Assembly (NCBI RefSeq): GCF_017498545.1
Contig: NZ_CP071793.1
Span: 7,620,256-7,684,255, forward strand
Source: Sulfidibacter corallicola
GTDB taxonomy: Bacteria; Acidobacteriota; Holophagae; Acanthopleuribacterales; Acanthopleuribacteraceae
Direction of reading: 5' to 3'
DNA: 64,000 bases
The notes below the pieces were generated by a model. The model saw only the letters and a program-made list of their open reading frames with translations. It made no database searches and was not told the DNA's origin. The translations under genes were made by a program, and so were the position numbers. This document shows, in pieces, positions 54,580 through 63,556 of the stretch; position 1 is the stretch's first letter; every line of letters begins with the position of its first letter.

Positions 54580-54616
54580 CCATGGCGTCGCAAAAACGAT
54601 CGTTTTTGGGGCATGG
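54580..54616. promoter_or_regulatory. Palindromic upstream element, copy L
   Basis: This 37-bp sequence contains CCATGGCGTC, the 16-bp palindrome AAAAACGATCGTTTTT and GGGGCATGG. The inverse occurs at 55599-55635, differing at one base. Each copy lies immediately upstream of a TPR gene (52847-54571 and 55643-59479), so it may be an operator. The two copies also form inverted repeats around the 54647 gene. Confidence 0.65.
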
Positions 54617-54646
54617 ATCACCGCGCAGAAGTACTCTGCAGTGGGA

Positions 54647-55447
54647 TCACTCATTTCTTTCATTCAAGCGAATCTCGACGGATCCACCAGCAGGTATGTA
54701 GCCGCTCCAACTGAGGTTGTCACTCTCTGCGGTTACTCGTACTTCTTCCCCAGGAGCCGCATGGGTCTTCAGTTTAAAATGACCTTGATCGTCGGTCCGA
54801 ATTCCGTCCGGTTCATGACCCAAGACACTGACGAAAACCCCTGAAAGGGGATGCCCTCGCTGGTCGGTGACTCTTCCGGAGATGATGCCGTCTGTTCTTT
54901 TCTTTAAAGTGATCGAAATGCGATATTCCTTGTCACCACCAAGAACCACCGACTCTTTTCCCTGAGTGAAGCCGAAGGCGGCATAAATATTTACCGTATC
55001 ACCTGCTTTTCGATCTCTAACCACCAACTCCCATGCATTGTCCAATTTGCGGATTTGTTCAGCTGTATCCGTCGTAATTTTTGCATTTGAAACGGGTAAG
55101 CCTTCTTGGTTGAGAACCGTGATGAACAAACGATATGGTTTTGAACCCGTTGGCATGCCTGCCGGAGCATAGAAGTAGACGATGACAAATACTGCAATAG
55201 CTCCGCCTGCTCTAATGATCTTTCTAATTTCCACATTAATCAAGCCGGGGATGAAGGTCGCAACTCCTGCAGCCGCAAGGGAAAGCACGATACGAAATAC
55301 AGTATATTGAAAGGGAGTAGGGTCGGGAACAAAGATAATGAGACCCAGAAAAACAAACACAAGGATGACCCCAAAAACAAAAACTGCGGTCCGTTCCTTG
55401 TTGGAAGGGTTTGGTGCCAATTCCTGTGATTTGCGTTCTTCAGACAT
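54647..55447 (-). CDS. Two-TM protein with carboxypeptidase-regulatory-like domain
   Basis: The ATG at 55447 (MSEERKSQEL) is used; the frame opens four codons earlier at a TTG. The protein has 266 residues. Hydrophobic segments lie at about 19-40 (TAVFVFGVILVFVFLGLIIFV), 49-68 and 80-95 (GGAIAVFVIVYFYAP). Then two Ig-like beta regions follow: YRLFITVLNQEGLPVSNAKI and GIISGRVTDQRGHPLSGVFV...RTDDQGHFKLKTHAAPGEEV, the second a typical carboxypeptidase-regulatory-like repeat. It is a membrane protein with an exposed beta domain. A truncated copy lies at 52403-52592. The gene sits between the inverted palindromes. Confidence 0.7.
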   Translation of the reverse strand: MSEERKSQELAPNPSNKERTAVFVFGVILVFVFLGLIIFVPDPTPFQYTVFRIVLSLAAAGVATFIPGLINVEIRKIIRAGGAIAVFVIVYFYAPAGMPTGSKPYRLFITVLNQEGLPVSNAKITTDTAEQIRKLDNAWELVVRDRKAGDTVNIYAAFGFTQGKESVVLGGDKEYRISITLKKRTDGIISGRVTDQRGHPLSGVFVSVLGHEPDGIRTDDQGHFKLKTHAAPGEEVRVTAESDNLSWSGYIPAGGSVEIRLNERNE

Positions 55448-55598
55448 ACCACCCACCAAATCTTCGTTAGAGACCTACCATCCAGTATTTTAATGGTATC
55501 AAAAGCAAGGAATGCTCTCAAGTTTTGCGAAAATGATAATGTTACGGGAAAGGTGAGCCGAATCTATATTGAAAGTGGGTGTGATACTGCGGGGTGGT

Positions 55599-55635
55599 CC
55601 ATGCCCCAAAAACGATCGTTTTTGTGACGCCATGG
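55599..55635. promoter_or_regulatory. Palindromic upstream element, copy R
   Basis: This is the inverse of 54580-54616 (CCATGCCCC, AAAAACGATCGTTTTT, GACGCCATGG). It ends 7 bases before the start of the long TPR gene. See copy L. Confidence 0.65.
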
Positions 55636-55642
55636 TGACTTT

Positions 55643-58600
55643 ATGGTCAAAGCATTAGGGCTTCTCTTGTTCCTGAGCACGCTTCCCCTCCTTCATGAAA
55701 AAGCCAAGGTGATGATCCTTTTAAAAGATACTGGGGGCCGCGCGGTCACGAATGTCCGAGTAGTCGGTGCGAAAAACGTCACGGGCGACGATGGAAAGTT
55801 TGTACTCCTCTTAGAGGGGGATTTCCAACCAGGTCGCCAGATTGAGATCACGCTGGAATCTCAGTCTGAATGGGTCTTCCCGACACCGCGGTATTTCATT
55901 CGCCTCCCAGCCAATCCGAATGAATGGGTGACTGTGGTTTTATTCCGGCCAGGAGAGATCGGGGACCTCCACGACCCAGATGTTAAAAGGCAGATCATCG
56001 ATGAACTGGCGGCGCAGCGATCGTCACTCGCGGAACTGGCTGAAAACCTCGACTTGAAAATGGAGGATCTCAAGAGGTTTCTCGAAAACTCTTCTCCACA
56101 GACCGTAGAAACGAAAATCGAACCTTTTGACCGAAAGCCGGGTGGCTATTACATCCTGATTCTTCCTTTTTCGCCGGACAGGACCTGTCGAGATTCGGAT
56201 GTTTACGTTGCGAAAAATGTAAAAAAGGGCCTGAAGAAATGGAGTGCCCAACTGGATTTGGGCCTGGAAGTTCGTTTGGTAGAAGGGGCCGGCTGTCCGG
56301 ATACCTATGAAGAAGGAAGGGAAATCGGGAAAGCCCATAATGCCGACTTGGTGATTTGGGGCAACTATGCAGATGTATGCTCCTCCAAGATCGAAGCCTG
56401 TCTGGAATATGCGCTCATCGAAACCGCCCCTTTAGGGGCCCAGATGCAGGGCCAAACAACCGAGAAAAAGGTCGGGCTTTCAGATATTCGCCAGGGAAAA
56501 CTCCATAAAGATATCGACTTTCTCGTCCTTTGGACCTTGGGATTAGCAGCTTACGAGAAGGATGACTACGAACGTGCTATTTCCTTTTTTGAAAAGTCGA
56601 CACACGTCAAAAACAAGTGGCGCGATTTTTATTTAGGCTATGCACACCAAGAGGTTGGAATGGCTGGGAACGCCCTGAAATTCTATTCGAATGCCATCAA
56701 CGAAGGCTTGAACCACCCTGCCGTGTTTAGCAACCGCGGCTCGGTGTACGTAACTATGGGGAATTTGGTGAAAGCAGAGTCGGATTTCACTCTTGCCCTC
56801 GCCATTCGAGAGAAGTTGGCGGAGGCCGATCCCACCAATGCCGGGTGGCAACGCGACCTTTCCGCCAGCCAGGCAAATGTTGGAGACGTGCTCCAGGCCC
56901 AGGGAGATGGTGCCGGCGCCTTGGCAAGCTACCGAGCCAGCCTCGCCATTCGAGAGAAGTTGGCGGAGGCCGATCCCACCAATGCCGGGTGGCAACGCGA
57001 CCTTTCCGTCAGCCAGGCAAATGTTGGAGACGTGCTCCAGGCCCAGGGCGATGGTGCCGGCGCCTTGGCAAGCTACCGAGCCAGCCTCGCCATACAAGAG
57101 AAGTTGGCGGAGGCCGATCCCACCAATGCCGGGTGGCAACGCGACCTTTCCGTCAGCTTCAATAAGATCGGAGACGTGCTCCAGGCCCAGGGCGATGGTG
57201 CCGGCGCCTTGGCAAGCTACCGAGCCAGCCTCGCCATTCGAGAGAAGTTGGCGGAGGCCGATCCCACCAATGCCGGGTGGCAACGCGACCTTTCCGTCAG
57301 CCAGGCAAATGTTGGAGACGTGCTCCAGGCCCAGGGCGATGGTGCCGGCGCCTTGGCAAGCTACCGAGCCAGCCTCGCCATTCGAGAGAAGTTGGCGGAG
57401 GCCGATCCCACCAATGCCGGGTGGCAACGCGACCTTTCCGTCAGCTTCAATAAGATCGGAGACGTGCTCCAGGCCCAGGGCGATGGTGCCGGCGCCTTGG
57501 CAAGCTACCGAGCCAGCCTCGCCATACAAGAGAAGTTGGCGGAGGCCGATCCCACCAATGCCCGGTGGCAACGCGACCTCTCCGTCAGCCAGGATAGGAT
57601 CGGAGACGTGCTCCAGGCCCAGGGCGATGGTGCCGGCGCCTTGGCAAGCTACCGAGCCAGCCTCGCCATTCGAGAGAAGTTGGCGGAGGCCGATCCCACC
57701 AATGCCGGGTGGCAACGCGACCTTTCCGTCAGCTTCAATAAGATCGGAGACGTGCTCCAGGCCCAGGGCGATGGTGCCGGCGCCTTGGCAAGCTACCGAG
57801 CCAGCCTCGCCATTGCCCAGAAGTTGGCGGAGGCCGATCCCACCAATGCCGGGTGGCAACGCGACCTTTCCGTCAGCTTCAATAAGATCGGAGACGTGCT
57901 CCAGGCCCAGGGCGATGGTGCCGGCGCCTTGGCAAGCTACCGAGCCAGCCTCGCCATTGCCCAGAAGTTGGCGGAGGCCGATCCCACCAATGCCGGGTGG
58001 CAACGCGACCTCTCCGTCAGCCAGGATAGGATCGGAGACGTGCTCCAGGCCCAGGGCGATGGTGCCGGCGCCTTGGCAAGCTACCGAGCCAGCCTCGCCA
58101 TTCGAGAGAAGTTGGCGGAGGCCGATCCCACCAATGCCGGGTGGCAACGCGACCTCTCCGTCAGCCAGGATAGGATCGGAGACGTGCTCCAGGCCCAGGG
58201 CGATGGTGCCGGCGCCTTGGCAAGCTACCGAGCCAGCCTCGCCATTCGAGAGAAGTTGGCGGAGGCCGATCCCACCAATGCCGGGTGGCAACGCGACCTT
58301 TCCGTCAGCCAGGCAAATGTTGGAGACGTGCTCCAGGCCCAGGGCGATGGTGCCGGCGCCTTGGCAAGCTACCGAGCCAGCCTCGCCATTCGAGAGAAGT
58401 TGGCGGAGGCCGATCCCACCAATGCCCGGTGGCAACGCGACCTTTCCGTCAGCCAGGATAAGATCGGAGACGTGCTCCAGGCCCAGGGCGATGGTGCCGG
58501 CGCCTTGGCAAGCTACCGAGCCAGCCTCGCCATTGCCCAGAAGTTGGCGGAGGCCGATCCCACCAATGCCGGGTGGCAACGCGACCTTTCCGTCAGCCAG

Positions 58601-59479
58601 GCAAATGTTGGAGACGTGCTCCAGGCTCAGGGCGATGGTGCCGGCGCCTTGGCAAGCTACCGAGCCAGCCTCGCCATACAAGAGAAGTTGGCGGAGGCCG
58701 ATCCCACCAATGCCGGGTGGCAACGCGACCTTTCCGTCAGCTTCAATAAGATCGGAGACGTGCTCCAGGCCCAGGGCGATGGTGCCGGCGCCTTGGCAAG
58801 CTACCGAGCCAGCCTCGCCATTCGAGAGAAGTTGGCGGAGGCCGATCCCACCAATGCCGGGTGGCAACGCGACCTTTCCGTCAGCTTCAATAAGATCGGA
58901 GACGTGCTCCAGGCCCAGGGCGATGGTGCCGGCGCCTTGGCAAGCTACCGAGCCAGCCTCGCCATTCGAGAGAAGTTGGCGGAGGCCGATCCCACCAATG
59001 CCGGGTGGCAACGCGACCTTTCCGTCAGCTTCAATAAGATCGGAGACGTGCTCCAGGCCCAAGGCGATGGTGCCGGCGCCTTGGCAAGCTACCGAGCCAG
59101 CCTCGCCATTGCCCAGAAGTTGGCGGAGGCCGATCCCACCAATGCCGGGTGGCAACGCGACCTTTCCGTCAGCTTCAATAAGATCGGAGACGTGCTCAAG
59201 GCCCAGGGCGATGGTGCCGGCGCCTTGGCAAGCTACCGAGCCAGCCTCGCCATTGCCCAGAAGTTGGCGGAGGCCGATCCCACCAATGCCGGGTGGCAAC
59301 GCGACCTTTCCGTCAGTCTCATTAAAATGGCTCTTCACTATTCGGGCTCGGAAAAGTCTAAAGCCAAGGAATACATCTCTATGTGCCAAATGCAGATTCA
59401 AGTGTGTAAGGAGAAGAACGTTCCTGTGGACCCTCGAATCGAATCGTTTCTGAATCAATTCCTTGAGAATCTGGAATAA
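55643..59479 (+). CDS. Exported protein with 18 near-identical TPR-like repeats
   Basis: In 1278 residues, the signal peptide (MVKALGLLLFLSTLPLLH) is followed by a carboxypeptidase-regulatory-like domain (about 22-115: MILLKDTGGRAVTNVRVV, GDDGKFVLLLEGDFQPGRQI). A region at about 160-275 has YYILILPFSPD and NADLVIWGNYADV, similar to FlgO/TolB-like N-terminal domains. Two ordinary TPRs come next (GLAAYEKDDYERAISFFEKS, GNALKFYSNAINEG). Residues about 386-1225 are 18 copies of a 48-residue repeat (EADPTNAGWQRDLSVS, GDVLQAQGDGAGALASYRAS). The last copy is altered (LIKMALHYSG). Variation within repeats is limited to three spots. It is probably a long periplasmic or surface solenoid. Confidence 0.88.
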   Translation: MVKALGLLLFLSTLPLLHEKAKVMILLKDTGGRAVTNVRVVGAKNVTGDDGKFVLLLEGDFQPGRQIEITLESQSEWVFPTPRYFIRLPANPNEWVTVVLFRPGEIGDLHDPDVKRQIIDELAAQRSSLAELAENLDLKMEDLKRFLENSSPQTVETKIEPFDRKPGGYYILILPFSPDRTCRDSDVYVAKNVKKGLKKWSAQLDLGLEVRLVEGAGCPDTYEEGREIGKAHNADLVIWGNYADVCSSKIEACLEYALIETAPLGAQMQGQTTEKKVGLSDIRQGKLHKDIDFLVLWTLGLAAYEKDDYERAISFFEKSTHVKNKWRDFYLGYAHQEVGMAGNALKFYSNAINEGLNHPAVFSNRGSVYVTMGNLVKAESDFTLALAIREKLAEADPTNAGWQRDLSASQANVGDVLQAQGDGAGALASYRASLAIREKLAEADPTNAGWQRDLSVSQANVGDVLQAQGDGAGALASYRASLAIQEKLAEADPTNAGWQRDLSVSFNKIGDVLQAQGDGAGALASYRASLAIREKLAEADPTNAGWQRDLSVSQANVGDVLQAQGDGAGALASYRASLAIREKLAEADPTNAGWQRDLSVSFNKIGDVLQAQGDGAGALASYRASLAIQEKLAEADPTNARWQRDLSVSQDRIGDVLQAQGDGAGALASYRASLAIREKLAEADPTNAGWQRDLSVSFNKIGDVLQAQGDGAGALASYRASLAIAQKLAEADPTNAGWQRDLSVSFNKIGDVLQAQGDGAGALASYRASLAIAQKLAEADPTNAGWQRDLSVSQDRIGDVLQAQGDGAGALASYRASLAIREKLAEADPTNAGWQRDLSVSQDRIGDVLQAQGDGAGALASYRASLAIREKLAEADPTNAGWQRDLSVSQANVGDVLQAQGDGAGALASYRASLAIREKLAEADPTNARWQRDLSVSQDKIGDVLQAQGDGAGALASYRASLAIAQKLAEADPTNAGWQRDLSVSQANVGDVLQAQGDGAGALASYRASLAIQEKLAEADPTNAGWQRDLSVSFNKIGDVLQAQGDGAGALASYRASLAIREKLAEADPTNAGWQRDLSVSFNKIGDVLQAQGDGAGALASYRASLAIREKLAEADPTNAGWQRDLSVSFNKIGDVLQAQGDGAGALASYRASLAIAQKLAEADPTNAGWQRDLSVSFNKIGDVLKAQGDGAGALASYRASLAIAQKLAEADPTNAGWQRDLSVSLIKMALHYSGSEKSKAKEYISMCQMQIQVCKEKNVPVDPRIESFLNQFLENLE
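56798..59317 (+). repeat. Tandem array of 144-bp coding repeats, 18 copies
   Basis: Units start CTCGCCAT at 56798 and recur every 144 bp to 59246. Outside three short variable windows the copies are virtually identical even at silent positions. Variable windows: CGAGAG, CAAGAG or GCCCAG (RE, QE, AQ); CAGGCAAATGTT, TTCAATAAGATC, CAGGATAGGATC or CAGGATAAGATC (QANV, FNKI, QDRI, QDKI); and GGG or CGG (G, R). Confidence 0.95.
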
Positions 59480-59534
59480 GACACACTCGCCTTCAGAAGG
59501 ACAAGGCGAATCCCCAATTCATTTGCATTTAAAG

Positions 59535-59694
59535 TGGTCCGAGCGGGATGATTGCGGGCCCAGTTGCAGTTAGAGTGGGCCCATTCTCACTTAATCTGGT
59601 CCCGATTGGGTGGATAGAATCACTTAATCTGGTCCCAAGCTGTTGTTTGTTTGCGGTCCGGGCTGTTTATGTTTACAGGTCGCTACAATTAACC
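59535..59694 (-). repeat. GGGACC-motif repeat element, copy C (inverted)
   Basis: Read on the minus strand, this is GTAGCGACCTGTAAAC, CCCGGACCGCAAAC, ATTCTATCCACC and alternating GGGACCAGATTAAGTG and GGGCCC motifs, as in copies A and B. With A and B it brackets the block 52.2-59.7 kb as an inverted pair. A few more GGGCCCACATTA-like motifs continue to 59755. Confidence 0.6.
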
Positions 59695-59757
59695 GCCACT
59701 GGGCCCACATTAAGTGCCACTGGACCCGCACACAAGGGACCAGACCCACATAAACCG

Positions 59758-60423
59758 TCACTTCGCTTTAATGATGAAGTTGACAGCCAACGACGGTTGC
59801 ATGTTGTTGTGTGGCACACTTTCCCCCCACGCCAATTCCGAATGTCCACCACCTTCACCGGTCAAATCATTATCTGTACCCGTTCCGCCCCAGATGTATC
59901 TTCTACCCTTTTCCCCAGGGAAATGCCCCATGCTCTCCGGTTGTTTGGCCGAGTGTCGGTGCCTTGGCATTTCATTCTTGATGAGCATGTGTTTCTCTGC
60001 GCCAAGGGCTTCTCCAAGTAGCCGATCCGATAGGGGCTTTCCTTGACCGTCTGTTCCTTCACCTTTTCCAGCGCCAATGGGTCCCCGACCTCGGAAATCT
60101 GGAATCCGCGCTTCACCGCCGAACCGACTTCTAAGAATCGATTCAAGCTCTTTATAACCACTGGCTGGGAGGGTCCGTCCATCACACAACATCCACCCTT
60201 CCTCTGTGGGAACATCTTCCTTACTACCCGCAAAGGCAACAATAGTCCCAATTGGTACCCTAATACCTTTTACGGCGTTTTCTGCCTCATTTTTAGCTTT
60301 GGTTGTATCATCTTTAGCTTTGGTTACTTCCATTGCTCCCCAGACACTTACTCCAGCAGCGAGAACGGCAAAAACACCAGAAATGATAGGTGGAGCTAAG
60401 ACGGCAAACTTATTAGGTGGCAT
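59758..60423 (-). CDS. Membrane-anchored phage tail-collar domain protein
   Basis: This 221-residue protein is preceded by AAGGAGGT. The N-terminus is one membrane segment (APPIISGVFAVLAAGVSVWGAM) followed by a Lys/Ala coiled stretch. From about residue 52 a phage tail collar (PF07484-type) domain begins: VPIGTIVAFAG, EEGWMLCDGRTLPASGYKEL, ESILRSRFGGEARIPDFRGRGPIGAG. A glycine-rich loop with histidines (EMPRHRHS) follows, and the protein ends MQPSLAVNFIIKAK. Such domains form receptor-binding tips in phage tails and contractile injection systems. Here no other tail gene is present. Its anchoring suggests the domain was taken over as a surface or periplasmic adhesin. Confidence 0.8.
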   Translation of the reverse strand: MPPNKFAVLAPPIISGVFAVLAAGVSVWGAMEVTKAKDDTTKAKNEAENAVKGIRVPIGTIVAFAGSKEDVPTEEGWMLCDGRTLPASGYKELESILRSRFGGEARIPDFRGRGPIGAGKGEGTDGQGKPLSDRLLGEALGAEKHMLIKNEMPRHRHSAKQPESMGHFPGEKGRRYIWGGTGTDNDLTGEGGGHSELAWGESVPHNNMQPSLAVNFIIKAK

Positions 60424-60555
60424 GTTACCTCCTTTTCCTTTTTGAATTCTTGGACCGGTTTCCGAATTTTTGAATTCATGGGGGTTTTTCGTGCGAGCAC
60501 CCCCTAAACCGGAACTCAGGGGGCGCCCGAAATCATGAGCAAAACAAGCGGTTCA

Positions 60556-62958
60556 TCAGAAATCGAAAGTCGGGCTGTCGCCGCGCTTAAATTCGGCATG
60601 GATCTTTAGGTGGGTTGGCCCCACCAGAGCAACCAGCATGAGGTATTTTGCGCCTATCGGTTTGGTGCCTGCGGAGCCAACGGGTTTCCGCAACTTTGCG
60701 GCGAAGTAGCTCAGCTTCCGGTTTAACCTTTTCGGAGGGACGGAACGCGCTAGGGCTTTCCTGGCGCCGATGTAGCTGTCAATGAACTCTTTGAGTGTGT
60801 TCATATGGGACCAAAAACTCAATCTCTGGCTTGTGGGGATGCTCAACCTTGGACCTACAATCGCTTGTCTAAAATTGTGAGGGAAACGCATGATGTGGTC
60901 GATATTAGGCTGCAGGATTAAGGCAGAAAAGGGGTAAACCTTTGTGCCGCCACCGGAGATCTCCAGATCCGAGGCCCGAAGGCTCTCTCGGATCTTGGCC
61001 CAGCAAATGCGTGTCACGTCCTTATCCGAAAGAGCGGCCATGGGACCCAATAAGAACAGACTCTCCATCGTGTTTTTGGGAAAACCAATGCTTAGTCGAT
61101 AATGATAATCTCCATTCTTTTTCTCGAGAAGTTCCAGCAGCTCATCAGCCTGCGCTTGATCCATAAGGCCCAGATAGTCACTGGCTGCCTGGATCTGAAT
61201 GGGCATGATTTTCTCGATGGCTCGATCCTTTGTGAGGATGACCTCGTACTGTAAATCTGCCGTGATTGTGTCTGGGGTCAACGCCGAAAGGCCTTCTGGG
61301 GCTGCAACGGGTACGGCGAGATCCATCACAAAGGCCAGCGAGGTTTGGCGTCGCTTGGTCGATGCCTGAAGCGCTGCACCGGCCTGGCCAAAGATGGACA
61401 TCGTTCCGTCGACCCCATCGGTTCGGTACTCGATTTGGTCGAACCGCTTTAGATCTCGGTTGAGTTTGAACCCGAAGAAATTGAGCTTGAGGCTTTGATG
61501 ACGATCGATGCGGGTCGTTTTGGTCAAGCTCCCGCCCCGAATCCACACACTTTGTCCGGTTCGATGTGCATCAATCGCAGCCGCGACATCGCCGCGAACC
61601 ACCCGCTGGTAGACATCCGCAGCCGCGGGTAGTTCGAAATCGATATCGAGCAGGGCTTCGGAGGTGCTTGTGCGATTGATACTCGCCCTGAGTTCGGCGG
61701 AGATCCCTTGCTCTGCTCGTTCGACAATCTGTTTTTTGATGCGGGCCTTCATCTCTTCGTAGCCGTCGAGCCACTTTTGAATTTTCTGTTGCACGCGATC
61801 GATGGGTTTGGCGATGGTTTCGAGGGTGTCGGTGAAGAAATCATCGACGGTTTCGGTGAGTTCTTGACGTTCTTCCTCGAGGGTGTCGACCACTGCCTCG
61901 ACCCGATTGGAGAAGGGCGCCAGAACCTGTTGCACCTCAGCGGGCAGCTCATCGAGGCGGTCTAAAGCGTTTTGAATGTCATCAAGGCCCAATTCATCGA
62001 AGGCTTTATCAAACCATTCAGACAATGTGTCTTTGACCTCACCCGAGAGATTGTTCAAGTCGTTCTGAAGCGCGTCGAGATCCTGACTGGCGGCACGGAT
62101 TTTGTCCAAGAACTCATCGGGATATTTGAGCGCTTTCGCGAGGGTCTTGTCGATGAGGTGGTCGACATTCGACACCGTGAAACCAACGTTTAACCCAAAG
62201 CCAGCACCGAGAAAGCCCGATTTTTTTTTGAACAACTGGACACGTACCATCGAGTGTTGGGGCGTTTCCGGCGGTGTTGAACTTGGTTCCACCAAGAATT
62301 TGAATTGGCCTTCGAGCCCGGCACGGAGTGCCACTTGGGCGGCGATCGCAGCTTCAAATCCCACCGCTTCAGTGAGGTCTAGGTCCTCTGAAAGATCAAA
62401 TTCTTTGGTGATGCCATACTGCCAGGAGGCGACCGCGGAGAGGGAAACGCCGCCGCTGAAATTGACCTGTAGCACTTCTGAGGGGGCTAACTGGCGGACG
62501 AGCGGGGCGCCGAAGGGATGCTTGAGTTCCTGCAAAAAGGTTCTCAAGGCCTCAATGCCGTTTTCGCTCTGGGGGAACCGACGATGGAAGGCGATCTGTA
62601 CCTGGGCGTTGGCCTTCGCGCCGATTTGTGTGTCCACCGATCCGAGGGGAATCGAAGCGGCCAGACCAGCTCCGGCTTTGCCTTCAAGCAGCAGCGAGGC
62701 ATAAGCGAAGGAATGTTCGTCGGCTTCTGCTTCGAACACCTCGATTGGTGCTTCATCGGTTTTGGTCAGATGGAGGGAGACTTTGTACGCGCCGCTGTAC
62801 TGAAACGAACCCATCTCTAAATCTGCATTCCCATCCATCGAGTTGGAGATTTCTTTTTGGTAATTATGACTGCTGATCACATCTGAAATGGGTCGGTTAA
62901 GTTCATCGATTTGATCCAGAATTTCCTGACTCTCCTGAATGAGTTCTTGCAACTCCAC
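60556..62958 (-). CDS. Hypothetical 800-aa coiled-coil protein
   Basis: A GTG start (62958) has AAGGAGG 7 bases upstream. No signal or membrane segment is seen. Residues 1-25 are a Glu/Leu helix. Residues 45-290 are alternating beta-like with LLLEGKAGAGLAASIPLGS and VQIAFHRRFP, giving a strand-rich fold. Residues about 290-430 form a long amphipathic coiled region (LDALQNDLNNLSGEVKDTL, LEEERQELTETVDDFFTDTL). Residues 440-660 are strand-rich again (LLDIDFELPAAADVYQRVV, LKLNFFGFKLNRDLKRF). The final 140 are basic. I recognise no family. Its size and coiled middle could suit a structural or toxin-like assembly protein next to the tail-collar gene, which is only inference. Confidence 0.65.
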   Translation of the reverse strand: MELQELIQESQEILDQIDELNRPISDVISSHNYQKEISNSMDGNADLEMGSFQYSGAYKVSLHLTKTDEAPIEVFEAEADEHSFAYASLLLEGKAGAGLAASIPLGSVDTQIGAKANAQVQIAFHRRFPQSENGIEALRTFLQELKHPFGAPLVRQLAPSEVLQVNFSGGVSLSAVASWQYGITKEFDLSEDLDLTEAVGFEAAIAAQVALRAGLEGQFKFLVEPSSTPPETPQHSMVRVQLFKKKSGFLGAGFGLNVGFTVSNVDHLIDKTLAKALKYPDEFLDKIRAASQDLDALQNDLNNLSGEVKDTLSEWFDKAFDELGLDDIQNALDRLDELPAEVQQVLAPFSNRVEAVVDTLEEERQELTETVDDFFTDTLETIAKPIDRVQQKIQKWLDGYEEMKARIKKQIVERAEQGISAELRASINRTSTSEALLDIDFELPAAADVYQRVVRGDVAAAIDAHRTGQSVWIRGGSLTKTTRIDRHQSLKLNFFGFKLNRDLKRFDQIEYRTDGVDGTMSIFGQAGAALQASTKRRQTSLAFVMDLAVPVAAPEGLSALTPDTITADLQYEVILTKDRAIEKIMPIQIQAASDYLGLMDQAQADELLELLEKKNGDYHYRLSIGFPKNTMESLFLLGPMAALSDKDVTRICWAKIRESLRASDLEISGGGTKVYPFSALILQPNIDHIMRFPHNFRQAIVGPRLSIPTSQRLSFWSHMNTLKEFIDSYIGARKALARSVPPKRLNRKLSYFAAKLRKPVGSAGTKPIGAKYLMLVALVGPTHLKIHAEFKRGDSPTFDF

Positions 62959-63556
62959 TGAGTTCCTCCTTTTTGTAGAACTTGATGAGCCCTAGCTGCG
63001 TTCAGTAACGGGGCAGGGTAGGAAGCCTGAAAACGGAATCGAGAGAGATCGAGAACGCAAGAAGCTTTACCTTGTTATGGCGTATCGCTACACGCTTTAC
63101 AGGAAAGCACCAGTCAGGCATGACTGCCTTTCAAGTCCATTGCGTGAAGATGACCTCGATACTTTAAAGGCCTGAAACATGTGACTTTGTTTGAAGTAGC
63201 TGCATGAAAACATCGACGTAGGTGGAACTTCGTCGTCTGCTAGAACACAAAAAGAGACGGGATGCCAACAGCATCACCACATCAAGGTTGTTCTAGATGA
63301 AGAGAAGCATGAAGGCATAGATGGATGACCGGGATTTCGGGGTGAGTTATCCTAGCATCCATAAAACATGTGGACTAGATTTTTTATTCTAGTGACTGAT
63401 AGAATTGGACTTACATCAGTTATATAGTTATCTAAAGTGAGACCCGAAGTATATACAATTTCACTATCTATTGTGATCTACGTCGAAAACATGCCTCACC
63501 GTAAAAGTGTCTCTTCGCGGAGAAAAAATGCGATGGACAGGGCTGATTCAGGTGCT
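62959..63556. other. Intergenic, no gene seen
   Basis: About 600 bases of lower-GC DNA between the 800-residue protein gene and the integrase. I see no gene or defined att site. An attachment site is plausible here because of the adjacent integrase. Confidence 0.3.

Noticed and set aside
56793..59453. Long open frames on both strands (about 890-940 codons) across the 144-bp repeat array
   Set aside because: They are shadows of the repeat, since a unit whose length is a multiple of three keeps every frame open once a single copy is open. Only the plus frame starting at 55643 has a signal peptide, flanking domains and TPR character.
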